Positions 7,657 through 13,971 of a DNA stretch of 35,952 nucleotides are shown here, in pieces. The DNA is taken from positions 1 to 35,952 of the IMG/VR virus record IMGVR_UViG_3300045421_000168; one strand, written 5' to 3'. Position 1 is the first letter of the stretch. Each line of letters starts with the position of its first letter. The notes beneath the pieces were generated by a model that saw only the letters and a program-made list of their open reading frames with translations, made no database searches and was not told where the DNA came from. This stretch comes from a virus. The translations under genes were made by a program, and so were the position numbers.

Positions 7657-7933
7657 GTCCCAACCTGACGCCTTTTAAGGTTGGGACATGTCCCAACCTC
7701 TTTTTTTGCGCAAAAACCTTGCAGCCACTGCGTTTTGCGCTGCGTGTCCCAACCGGCCCGTGACCCAACCTATTCCCAAGACTTCCAAATCCCTATCCCC
7801 CCCTTCTTTCTACTATTTATTCCTTTTAGGTTGGGTAGGTTGGGACAGTAAGGGACAACTCAGGCCACGACTGGGGTTTAAGCGTCCCAACCTCCCCGCT
7901 AAGGTTGGGACAAGGTTGGGACAAGGTTGGGCC
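7657..7933. repeat. Iteron-like array of GGTTGGGAC / GTCCCAACC (candidate origin)
   Basis: Eleven 9-bp units lie in 277 bp. Exact GTCCCAACC at 7657, 7690, 7746 and 7884; exact GGTTGGGAC at 7679, 7838, 7903 and 7914; one-base to two-base variants at 7762 (GACCCAACC), 7829 (GGTTGGGTA) and 7925 (GGTTGGGCC). The last three form a direct tandem of an 11-bp unit with AAG spacers. The centre (about 7775-7830) is free of exact units and is pyrimidine-rich and AT-richer on the top strand, like an unwinding element. A separate inverted repeat GCGCAAAA/TTTTGCGC spans 7708-7740. Position directly after the primase-ATPase gene fits an iteron origin; an operator cluster for a repressor is the alternative. 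Confidence 0.75.
7678..7707 (+). terminator. Intrinsic terminator-like hairpin after the primase gene
   Basis: Repeat copies 2 and 3 form a perfect 22-bp palindrome (7678-7699) that is followed at once by C and seven T (7701-7707). A GC-rich stem plus T-run is the form of a rho-independent terminator for the replication operon. The stem is made of the iteron unit, so it may serve both as terminator and protein-binding site. Copy 1 (7657-7665) could pair with copy 2 instead and abolish the terminator stem. Confidence 0.65.
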
Positions 7934-7972
7934 ACCCTCATCACGACTACCCTGGCCCTAGGAGGCTCACCC

Positions 7973-8524
7973 ATGGCCGTCATCGACATCAGCGCCCGCG
8001 TCATCGGCGACACCGAGCTGGCTCAAACCCTCTCGCGCCTATCCGCCCACGACATCCCCAAGGCCATCCGCGCTGGCGTCCGCGACGCTGCACGAGCAGG
8101 GCGCACCACCATGGCTAAGTCGATCGGTCAGCGCTACTCGCTCAGCGCTGGCCGCATTAAGCAAGACGTCCCCAACGCACGCTTCATGGCAGGGGGGCAG
8201 ACCGCGATCATCACCACCAGCCGCAAGCCCATCACCGCCATGCAGTTCAAGCCCAGGGAAACACGGGCAGGCCTGGCCATGAGCATCTACCGGGGGGAAA
8301 GGACCGTGGTGAAGTCGGGCTTCATCGCCAAAGGCCTGCCCTTCAAGCGCCGCGGCAAAGAGCGCATGCCCCTTGACGTCATCCACGGCCCCTCCATCCA
8401 CGCCATCTACACGGGCGGCAAGTGGGCCCCAGCCCTCCAGGCACGCACTGAGGTGCGCATTGAGGAAGCCCTCCAATCAGGCGTCATCCGCAGCCTGCAA
8501 GGCATGGGCCGCGGTTTTGGCTAG
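7973..8524 (+). CDS. gpZ-like phage tail protein, displaced
   Basis: A 183-residue protein resembling lambda gpZ (Minor_tail_Z). It has an N-terminal helical region with IPKAIRAGVRDAARAGRTTMAKSI, a region with SLSAGRIKQDV, then basic beta segments (AGLAMSIYRGERTVVKSGFIAKGLPFKRRGKERMPLDVIHGPSI) and a C-terminal helix. The start ATG has a perfect AGGAGG at 7960-7965, 7 nt upstream; the frame is open further back across the repeat array but that part is not protein-like. gpZ acts in completing the head-proximal end of the tail and in lambda lies between FII and U. Here it lies upstream of the cos candidate, while no Z is present between the FII-like and U-like genes at 21319 and 21630. Confidence 0.7.
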   Translation: MAVIDISARVIGDTELAQTLSRLSAHDIPKAIRAGVRDAARAGRTTMAKSIGQRYSLSAGRIKQDVPNARFMAGGQTAIITTSRKPITAMQFKPRETRAGLAMSIYRGERTVVKSGFIAKGLPFKRRGKERMPLDVIHGPSIHAIYTGGKWAPALQARTEVRIEEALQSGVIRSLQGMGRGFG

Positions 8525-8548
8525 CTTAGTACGGCTGCCGAATCGCTG

Positions 8549-9424
8549 ATGGCGCAACCGCAAATCAAACTCTTGCGTCACAGCCCTGAACTTCTTGAAA
8601 TTCGCATCCCTTATAAACGAGCTGACCAGCACGAGTTTTTGCTTTGTTCAGACATCCACCTCGACAACCCTAAGTGTGAACGTGAGCTGCTACGCAAGCA
8701 CCTAAAGCAAGCCCAAGGCCGCGGCGGTCACGCTTTGTTCTTTGGCGACGTGCTTTGCCTGATGCAAGGCAAGCGCGATCGGCGCGCCAGCAAAGGCAGC
8801 ATCCGCCCTGAGCACCTCGGCTCCAATTACTTTGACCTGGTCTTTCGCGAGGCGGCCGACTTTCTGGCGCCATTCGCCTCAACCATCTTGATGATGAGCG
8901 ACGGCAACCACGAAACCGCTGTTCTCAACAACAACGAAGTCGACCCGCTCGGCAACGTAGTGCGGTTGATGCGTGATCGGCACAAAGCGCCGACTGAGCA
9001 CATGCGCTACCAGGGCTTCATTTGGTTCACTTTTTACCGCACCGGCAACAATCAACGAATACACAAAAGCAGACGCACCACTCTGTTTTTCCATCACGGC
9101 GTATGGGGCGGGATCATTACCAAAGGCACCATGGCTGGTGGTCGATATGCCTCAATCGCTCCTGATGCCGACCTGATCGTCAACGGCCACAACCACGAGC
9201 GCTCGATCGTTTCTCATCCCTGTTACCGTGTCGGCGCCAATGGCAAGCAGCGCATCGTGCAGCGCTGGCATCTGCAGACAGGCACCTACAAAGAAGAATT
9301 TGCAAATGGTGGCGGATGGGCTGTCGAGCGCATCGTCATGCCCAAGAGTCTTGGCGGCCTGTGGCTGCGCCTTAAGCCCACGCAGGACAACGGTGTGGAG
9401 ATCAGCTGCGAGCCGGCCACCTGA
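8549..9424 (+). CDS. Calcineurin-like metallophosphoesterase
   Basis: A 291-residue enzyme with the complete metal-binding series of the calcineurin-like family: SDIHLD (about 33-38), GDVL (about 65-68), DGNHET (about 117-122), FFHHGVWG (about 178-185) and NGHNHE (about 210-215). Two metal ions would be held to hydrolyse phosphomono- or diesters. Phage members have been proposed to act on nucleic-acid ends or nucleotides, but the substrate here is unknown. It is the last gene before the cos candidate and has a weak ribosome site. Codon choice looks less GC-biased than in its neighbours, consistent with separate acquisition. Confidence 0.85.
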   Translation: MAQPQIKLLRHSPELLEIRIPYKRADQHEFLLCSDIHLDNPKCERELLRKHLKQAQGRGGHALFFGDVLCLMQGKRDRRASKGSIRPEHLGSNYFDLVFREAADFLAPFASTILMMSDGNHETAVLNNNEVDPLGNVVRLMRDRHKAPTEHMRYQGFIWFTFYRTGNNQRIHKSRRTTLFFHHGVWGGIITKGTMAGGRYASIAPDADLIVNGHNHERSIVSHPCYRVGANGKQRIVQRWHLQTGTYKEEFANGGGWAVERIVMPKSLGGLWLRLKPTQDNGVEISCEPAT

Positions 9425-9451
9425 TCCCCCCCCTGGTCCCCCCCACCCCCT

Positions 9452-9505
9452 GGGTCCTACCTGGGAAAAAAGACTGCGGGCGCCTCGCTCGCCGTTTTTC
9501 GCTAG
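9452..9505 (+). other. Candidate lambda-type cos site (cosQ and cosN)
   Basis: Two words known from the phage lambda cohesive-end site occur in the right order. GGGTCCT (9452-9458) equals the core of lambda cosQ. TTTTTCGCTAG (9495-9505) equals the conserved stretch just right of the lambda nick region (GGGTTTTCGCTA). Between them, 9476-9490 is GC-rich and contains CGCCTCGC, comparable to the lambda overhang and its right flank. The distance from GGGTCCT to TTTTCGCTA is 44 nt here and 48 nt in lambda by my recall. The phage encodes lambda-type Nu1 and GpA terminase subunits, which cut such sites. The exact nick positions cannot be set by eye. Confidence 0.65.
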
Positions 9506-9541
9506 CTCCAGGCCGCCAACGGGGTTGCCCAGAACACGCAT

Positions 9542-9660
9542 GAATATTGGCTTTTTCAATAGGAGCGCTCTTATTGCGAACGGTTACGGCGGCGGTTTGG
9601 GCCGTTTCGGGCCGTTTCTTGATCGCAAAGGACCTTCAGGTAGTTGCGCAACCCGTTGCG
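9542..9660 (+). repeat. cosB-like region with repeated CGTTTC
   Basis: Downstream of the cosN candidate lies an AT-richer patch (9542-9575) followed by two direct copies of GGGCCGTTTC, with CGTTTC at 9603-9608 and 9613-9618. Lambda Nu1 binds R sites whose core is CGTTTCC, placed next to an IHF-bent stretch. This region is therefore a candidate terminase small-subunit binding site. The 10-bp spacing would put both copies on one face of the helix. Confidence 0.45.
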
Positions 9661-9720
9661 GAACCGTGACTATGGTGGCCTTATTGGCTGATGCGGATGA
9701 GATCTTCACCAGCGCTGGCG

Positions 9721-10236
9721 ATGGCCAAGCGCATCGAGCTGTGGCCGGTCGAGCGGCTCGTGCCCTACGAGCGCAACGCGCGGACGCACAGCCCGCAGCA
9801 GGTAGCGCAGATTGCGGCCTCAATCTCCGAGTTCGGATTTCTGAACCCAATCCTTGTCGACAGCAAGGACGGGATCATCGCGGGCCACGGCCGGCTGGCG
9901 GCGGCAAAGGACATGGGCCTGGTCGAGGTGCCGGTGGTAGTGCTCGATCACCTGACGCCGGCGCAACGAAAGGCCTACGTCCTTGCGGACAACCGCATCG
10001 CACTGAACGCCGGCTGGGACGTGAGCCTCCTTGCCGAGGAGCTTGCTGGCCTTCAGCTTCAGGAGTTCGACCTCGACCTCCTCGGCTTCGACGAGAAGGA
10101 GCTTCAAGGGCTCCTCGACCCCGAGCAGATCGACAGCGAAGGCCCGCCCGACGAGTTCAAGGAGGTCGACGACGACATTGAGACCGAGCACCGCTGCCCG
10201 AGCTGCGGCTACGAGTGGAGCGGGAAGACGAAATGA
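9721..10236 (+). CDS. ParB-like N-terminal domain protein
   Basis: A 171-residue protein with a ParB/Srx-type domain at residues 1-95: PVERLVPYERNARTHSPQQV, ISEFGFLNPILVDSKDGIIAGHGRLAAAKDMG and VEVPVVVLDHLTPAQRKAYVLADNRIALNAGWD. An acidic segment follows, and it ends with a possible half zinc site CPSCGYEW. ParB-like domains of this type commonly adjoin DNA methyltransferases and may bind DNA or nucleotides. Start is uncertain: ATG 9721 fits the usual domain start, but in-frame ATGs at 9691 and 9697 exist and none has a good ribosome site. Its stop shares ATGA with the methyltransferase start, so the two are coupled. Confidence 0.8.
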   Translation: MAKRIELWPVERLVPYERNARTHSPQQVAQIAASISEFGFLNPILVDSKDGIIAGHGRLAAAKDMGLVEVPVVVLDHLTPAQRKAYVLADNRIALNAGWDVSLLAEELAGLQLQEFDLDLLGFDEKELQGLLDPEQIDSEGPPDEFKEVDDDIETEHRCPSCGYEWSGKTK

Positions 10237-11294
10237 CGAAGCCTCCCTACCGGGTGCCGTCGATGAAGGAGATCGAGGCGCTGCCGTGGAACGGCTACCG
10301 CGTCGCCTCGACCTTCTCCGGCTGCGGCGGCTCGTGCCTTGGCTACCGGATGGCGGGCTACCGCGTTGTTTATGCGAACGAGTTCATCGAGGAGGCGCAG
10401 CGGACTTACAAGGCCAACCATCCGAAGAGCTTCCTCGACATCAGGGACATCCGCCAGGTCAAGTCAGAGGATGTACTAGAGAAAGCGGGCGTCGATCGCG
10501 GCGAGCTTGACCTCTTTGACGGCTCGCCGCCGTGCTCAGCGTTTTCGACAGCCGGGAAGCGCGAGGCCGGATGGGGCAAGGTCAAGGCCTACAGCGACAA
10601 GGCGCAGCGGGTTGACGACCTGTTCTTCGAGTATGTGCGGCTGATTGACGGGATCCGGCCGAAGGTCTTTGTCGCGGAGAACGTCAGCGGCCTGGTGAAG
10701 GGGACAGCGAAGGGCTACTTCAAGCGGATCCTCGCGGCGCTACGTGAGCCGGGCTACCGCGTGAGCTGCCGCGTGCTCGATGCGCAGTGGCTTGGCGTTC
10801 CGCAAATGCGGGCCCGAACGATCTTCGTCGGCGTGCGGGATGACCTCGGGCTCGATCCGGTTCACCCGGCGCCGTTGCCCTACCGCTACACGGTCGGCGA
10901 GGCCGTCGAGGGGCTAGCGGCCGATGGCGAGGCGAAGCGGCTCAAGCCTGGAACCGACACGCACCGCTACTGGCTGGCGACGCGCCCGGGTGACTCGCTG
11001 TCAGATGCGTGCAAGCAGCTGACCGGGAAGAACAGCTTCCTGACACACGTGAAGCAGTCGCCGCACCGTCAGGCGAACACGATTACCCAAGGCACGCAGC
11101 AGCTTTACCATTGGGCCGAGCCCCGGACACTGAGCCTGCAAGAGCTCCGGCGCGTCGGTGGCTTCCCCGACGACTTTGAGCTGACCGGCGACTTCACCCA
11201 GCGGTGGGAGCGGATCGGCCGGGCTGTTCCTCCCCTGATGATGGCCCGCATCGCCAAGCACGTTGAGGAGAACATCCTGCGATGTGTGGCTTAG
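10233..11294 (+). CDS. C5-cytosine DNA methyltransferase with Arg in motif X (possible carboxymethyltransferase)
   Basis: A 353-residue C5-cytosine methyltransferase. Motif I STFSGCGG (26-33) binds the SAM-type cofactor; motif IV SPPCSAFS has the catalytic Cys101; motif VI AENV is at 148-151; motif VIII QMRAR at 191-195; the target-recognition region is about 215-300; motif X is near 326-334. In motif X the nearly invariant Asn of GN(S/A)VPP is replaced: the protein reads GRAVPP with Arg330. From the literature as I recall it, changing this Asn to a basic residue in M.MpeI allows use of carboxy-SAM. A CmoA-like gene lies two genes downstream. The preferred ATG 10233 overlaps the ParB-like stop; the gene overlaps asnB by 13 nt. 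Methylation of cytosine is the default alternative. Confidence 0.9.
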   Translation: MTKPPYRVPSMKEIEALPWNGYRVASTFSGCGGSCLGYRMAGYRVVYANEFIEEAQRTYKANHPKSFLDIRDIRQVKSEDVLEKAGVDRGELDLFDGSPPCSAFSTAGKREAGWGKVKAYSDKAQRVDDLFFEYVRLIDGIRPKVFVAENVSGLVKGTAKGYFKRILAALREPGYRVSCRVLDAQWLGVPQMRARTIFVGVRDDLGLDPVHPAPLPYRYTVGEAVEGLAADGEAKRLKPGTDTHRYWLATRPGDSLSDACKQLTGKNSFLTHVKQSPHRQANTITQGTQQLYHWAEPRTLSLQELRRVGGFPDDFELTGDFTQRWERIGRAVPPLMMARIAKHVEENILRCVA

Positions 11295-12649
11295 CTGGCG
11301 CCATCAACGAGAGCCCACGGGTCGTTGCCGGGATGCTGGACCGCATCCAGCACCGTGGCCCTGATGGCCAGGGCATCAAGGAACATGATGCAGCTGTTCA
11401 TGGCCACGTGCGCCTAGCGCTGGTCGATCTGTCGGCTGCATCGAGCCAGCCTTTCATCCGCGCATCCAACACTCTGACCTTTAATGGGGAGATCTGGAAT
11501 CACAACGCATTGCGCGCTGAGCTGAAAGCTGCTGGCGTTGAGTTCGTGACGATCGGAGACACCGAGGTGCTGGCAGCAATGCTGGAGCGCTATGGCCTGG
11601 AGTGCCTTCAACGGCTCGATGGGATGTTCGCCTTCGCCTGGAGCGATGCCAGGAACAATCACTGGCTGGTGCGCGATGCGTTCGGGAAGATCCCTGTCTA
11701 TCTAGCTAAGACGAATAAGGGCTACTTGTGGGCCTCTGAGCGCAAGGCCTTCCCGTCAGGCGTCAAGCCGATCGCGGTGCCACCTGGCTATGCCTTCAAC
11801 CTTGTCACCGGCGAATGGCGCTACTGGTATCAGCTGCCAGGCGCAGCACCGATGGATGCAGCCGCCCTGCTGGGTCATTTGCGCGCTGGCGTTCGGAAGC
11901 GGCTCACGGCCGATGCTCCTGTCTGCTGCCTGATCTCTGGCGGCTTGGACAGCAGCATCGTCCTGGCGCTGGCCAAGGAGATGAGCCCTTATGTCACGGC
12001 CTACACCGCTGTCCATTCCAAGCGCTCTGCCGACCTGAAATCGGCGCGGCGCATTTGCTCTGACCTGGGCGTGAAGCTCGTCGAGGTCGATGTGGCGTTC
12101 TCCCGTGACGCGATTGAGGATGCGCTCTACTCGATCGAGATTTCGAGCAAGGCGCAGATAGAGATCGCTGCGCTCTGCATCCCTCTGGCGCGCCGGATCT
12201 ATGCCGATGGTTTCCGGGCTTGCCTGTCCGGCGAAGCTGCCGATGAGCTGTTCGGCGGTTACGGCAACTTCTGCATCAAGGCTTCCAAGGCGAACGATGC
12301 AGATATCGTTGCGCTGCGCCGAGCCCAGCTGAGCAAGATGGCGCGCGGCAACTTCGTCAGATGCAACAAGGCTTTCATGGCAGCTGGCGTCGAGTGTCGG
12401 CTGCCCTTCATGGAGCAGCCCCTAGTCGAGGCGGCGATCCAGCTGTCCAAAGCTGATTCACCGCCAGGCAAGGGCCTGCTCAAGGCAGCCGCCCGCTCGG
12501 TGCTCCCGTCCTGGGTGATCACTCGAAAAAAGGACACGTTCCAGGGCGGCAGCGGCATGTCTGACACCGTGGCCGGACAAGTGGCCAATCCCATCGTTTT
12601 CTACAACACCGAACTCCGCAAGGCGTTCGGCTACCTCCCTAAAGACTGA
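11282..12649 (+). CDS. AsnB-like glutamine-dependent amidotransferase
   Basis: A 455-residue class II amidotransferase of the asparagine synthase family. The glutaminase domain (1-185) has the N-terminal nucleophile Cys2 (MCGLAG), RGPDG, R44, FNGE (67-70) and GDTE (92-95), all expected for glutamine hydrolysis. The synthetase domain has the ATP pyrophosphatase loop SGGLDSS (219-225) and SGEAADELFGGYG (316-328). It would adenylate a carboxylate and convert it to an amide. The segment corresponding to the strongly conserved ETYDVTTIRASTP of true asparagine synthetases reads quite differently here (about 285-301), and the protein is about 100 residues shorter than E. coli AsnB. A substrate other than aspartate is thus likely; a carboxymethylated base is my suggestion from context. 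Confidence 0.88.
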   Translation: MCGLAGAINESPRVVAGMLDRIQHRGPDGQGIKEHDAAVHGHVRLALVDLSAASSQPFIRASNTLTFNGEIWNHNALRAELKAAGVEFVTIGDTEVLAAMLERYGLECLQRLDGMFAFAWSDARNNHWLVRDAFGKIPVYLAKTNKGYLWASERKAFPSGVKPIAVPPGYAFNLVTGEWRYWYQLPGAAPMDAAALLGHLRAGVRKRLTADAPVCCLISGGLDSSIVLALAKEMSPYVTAYTAVHSKRSADLKSARRICSDLGVKLVEVDVAFSRDAIEDALYSIEISSKAQIEIAALCIPLARRIYADGFRACLSGEAADELFGGYGNFCIKASKANDADIVALRRAQLSKMARGNFVRCNKAFMAAGVECRLPFMEQPLVEAAIQLSKADSPPGKGLLKAAARSVLPSWVITRKKDTFQGGSGMSDTVAGQVANPIVFYNTELRKAFGYLPKD

Positions 12650-13302
12650 TGGACATCCCCACTAACTGGACCTTCGAGACTGCTGGCGTCGCCGCTGGGT
12701 TCGATCGTCACGTCCGCGAGCAGCTGCCGTGGTACGACCTGGCCACAAATGCGGTCACGCACATTGCCCGGCACTACATCCCGGAAGGCGGGCTGGTCTA
12801 CGACCTCGGCGCCGCAACTGGGAACATCGGCCGGGCGATCGCGCCGGTCCTTGCGGATCGTCAGGCGCGGCTGATCGGGATCGAGCCATCGGCGGAGATG
12901 GTGAAGCGCTACGAGGCGCCTGGCGAGATCGTCTGCGCGAAGGCTGAGGACGTCGATTTCGAGGCCTTTGATCTCGCGGTCGTTTTCCTGACGCTGATGT
13001 TCATCGAGCCCAGGAAGCGCGTGCAACTGATGAACCGGCTACGGCACGCCTGCCGTCCTGGCGGAGCGATCGTCGTCTTTGACAAGCTTGAACCAGTCGG
13101 CGGCTACCTAAGCACGGTCTTCTACCGCCTGACCCTTGCGGGCAAGCGCGCGGCCGGCGTGCCGTCTGAAGAGATTGTCGAGAAGGAGCTCAGCCTTTCC
13201 GGGGTGCAACGGCCGATCGTCGAGAGCCAGCTTGGCGGCGAGTCCTACCTGTGGTTCAAGTTCGGCGACTTCGCCGGCTGGGTGATCGAGAGGCCCGCAT
13301 GA
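12649..13302 (+). CDS. CmoA-like SAM-dependent enzyme (candidate carboxy-SAM synthase)
   Basis: A 217-residue class I Rossmann methyltransferase-fold protein. It aligns by eye with E. coli CmoA along most of its length: WTFETAGVAAGFDRHV, QLPWYD (Tyr29 matching CmoA Tyr39), VYDLGAATGN (cofactor loop, 50-59), LTLMFIEPRKRVQLMNRL (114-131), RPGGAIVVFDK (136-146), and YLWFKFGDFAGWV at the C-terminus matching ELWFQCFNFGSLVA. CmoA makes Cx-SAM from SAM and prephenate for tRNA wobble-uridine modification. By gapless local alignment CmoA Arg199, which holds the carboxylate, falls on Glu180 here, and a helix of about 8 residues is missing. No CmoB partner is seen; a DNA methyltransferase is the neighbour. 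An ordinary small-molecule methyltransferase is the alternative. The start overlaps the asnB-like stop by one base. Confidence 0.75.
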   Translation: MDIPTNWTFETAGVAAGFDRHVREQLPWYDLATNAVTHIARHYIPEGGLVYDLGAATGNIGRAIAPVLADRQARLIGIEPSAEMVKRYEAPGEIVCAKAEDVDFEAFDLAVVFLTLMFIEPRKRVQLMNRLRHACRPGGAIVVFDKLEPVGGYLSTVFYRLTLAGKRAAGVPSEEIVEKELSLSGVQRPIVESQLGGESYLWFKFGDFAGWVIERPA

Positions 13303-13694
13303 CCCAGCGCGGGCCGACCATGCAGCTCACCTGGGCCGGCTTCGAAGCGGCCGTGGATCTGATCGCCGCGCAATGCCGGTGGCGTGATCGCGCTGGCGTC
13401 TATGGCGCCGATGATGCGGGGCAAATGCTGGCCTACGCCCTGGCCGTCCGGCTCGGCCTCAACACGCTGCCGCAGGCTGGCCCTGGCAGGATCGAGCTGC
13501 ATGGCCTCGCCACCCTGCCACCGGCAAGCAGCTGGGCCTGGCCCGATGTCGAGGTGTGGGCGTGGGTTGATGCGACCGAGGCACAGGCGGTGCAATCGGT
13601 CGTGAAGGTGACGCCGAGGACGGTGGTGCTGATGCCTTGGCAAGATGCCAGCGCGTCACAACGACGGAACTTCGTCGCTGGGTTCGATGATTGA
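13299..13694 (+). CDS. Small protein with phosphoribosyltransferase-like pattern
   Basis: A 131-residue protein starting at ATG 13299 (ATGA overlap with the previous stop). The pattern WAGFEAAVDLIAAQ, then AGVYGADDAGQMLAYALAVRLGL, then DVEVWAWVDATEAQ recalls small type I phosphoribosyltransferases, which have a VYG-type loop, a helix carrying LAxxLAxxLGL and a hydrophobic strand ending in acidic residues of the PRPP loop. The PRPP motif is degenerate, so activity is doubtful. Membership in the modification cassette rests on the tight overlaps. I hold the fold suggestion loosely. Confidence 0.5.
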   Translation: MTQRGPTMQLTWAGFEAAVDLIAAQCRWRDRAGVYGADDAGQMLAYALAVRLGLNTLPQAGPGRIELHGLATLPPASSWAWPDVEVWAWVDATEAQAVQSVVKVTPRTVVLMPWQDASASQRRNFVAGFDD

Positions 13695-13971
13695 AGTCGC
13701 GCGGATCGCCTACGGCTGCCAGTGGGATGACGACGGGCATATGAAGGCCTGGCCGATGCAAATCACCTTTGGGCCGAAGGGCCCCGAGGTGACGGTGGAC
13801 GGAATGCTCGAAGGCCGCGGCCACACGGTGATGCTGATCGACCAGCTCGTCGAGTTGGTAAGCCGGATCACGCCGCAGGAGACGCCGATCCAGCTAGTGC
13901 AGCCGGCGCCCTATGGTATTGCGCAAAAGCTAATTAGCCGAGGCTTCTTCGTCGAGCTGCTTTACGACTAA
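13687..13971 (+). CDS. Unknown small protein before the terminase genes
   Basis: A 94-residue protein (MIEVARIAYGCQWDDDGH...), starting at ATG 13687 and overlapping the previous stop by eight bases. It is acidic to neutral, with beta-like strands (MQITFGPKGPEVTVDGM) and a C-terminal helix, and no membrane segment. No family is recognised. Its stop shares one base with the terminase small-subunit start (TAATG), so it links the cassette to the packaging operon. Confidence 0.6.
   Translation: MIEVARIAYGCQWDDDGHMKAWPMQITFGPKGPEVTVDGMLEGRGHTVMLIDQLVELVSRITPQETPIQLVQPAPYGIAQKLISRGFFVELLYD

Noticed and set aside
7688-7972. In-frame 95-codon upstream extension of the gpZ-like gene, starting inside the palindrome
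   Set aside because: It translates the repeat array into low-complexity sequence unlike gpZ. A perfect AGGAGG precedes ATG 7973 where family similarity begins.
9644-9673. Promoter for the ParB-like gene (TTGCGC with GACTAT)
   Set aside because: Only a weak match with nonstandard spacing; not strong enough to annotate.
9228-10181. 317-codon open frame over the end of the phosphoesterase, cos region and ParB-like gene
   Set aside because: It is an out-of-frame shadow: its sequence is Arg/Pro/Ala-rich and shows no domain, while the overlapping frames have clear families.
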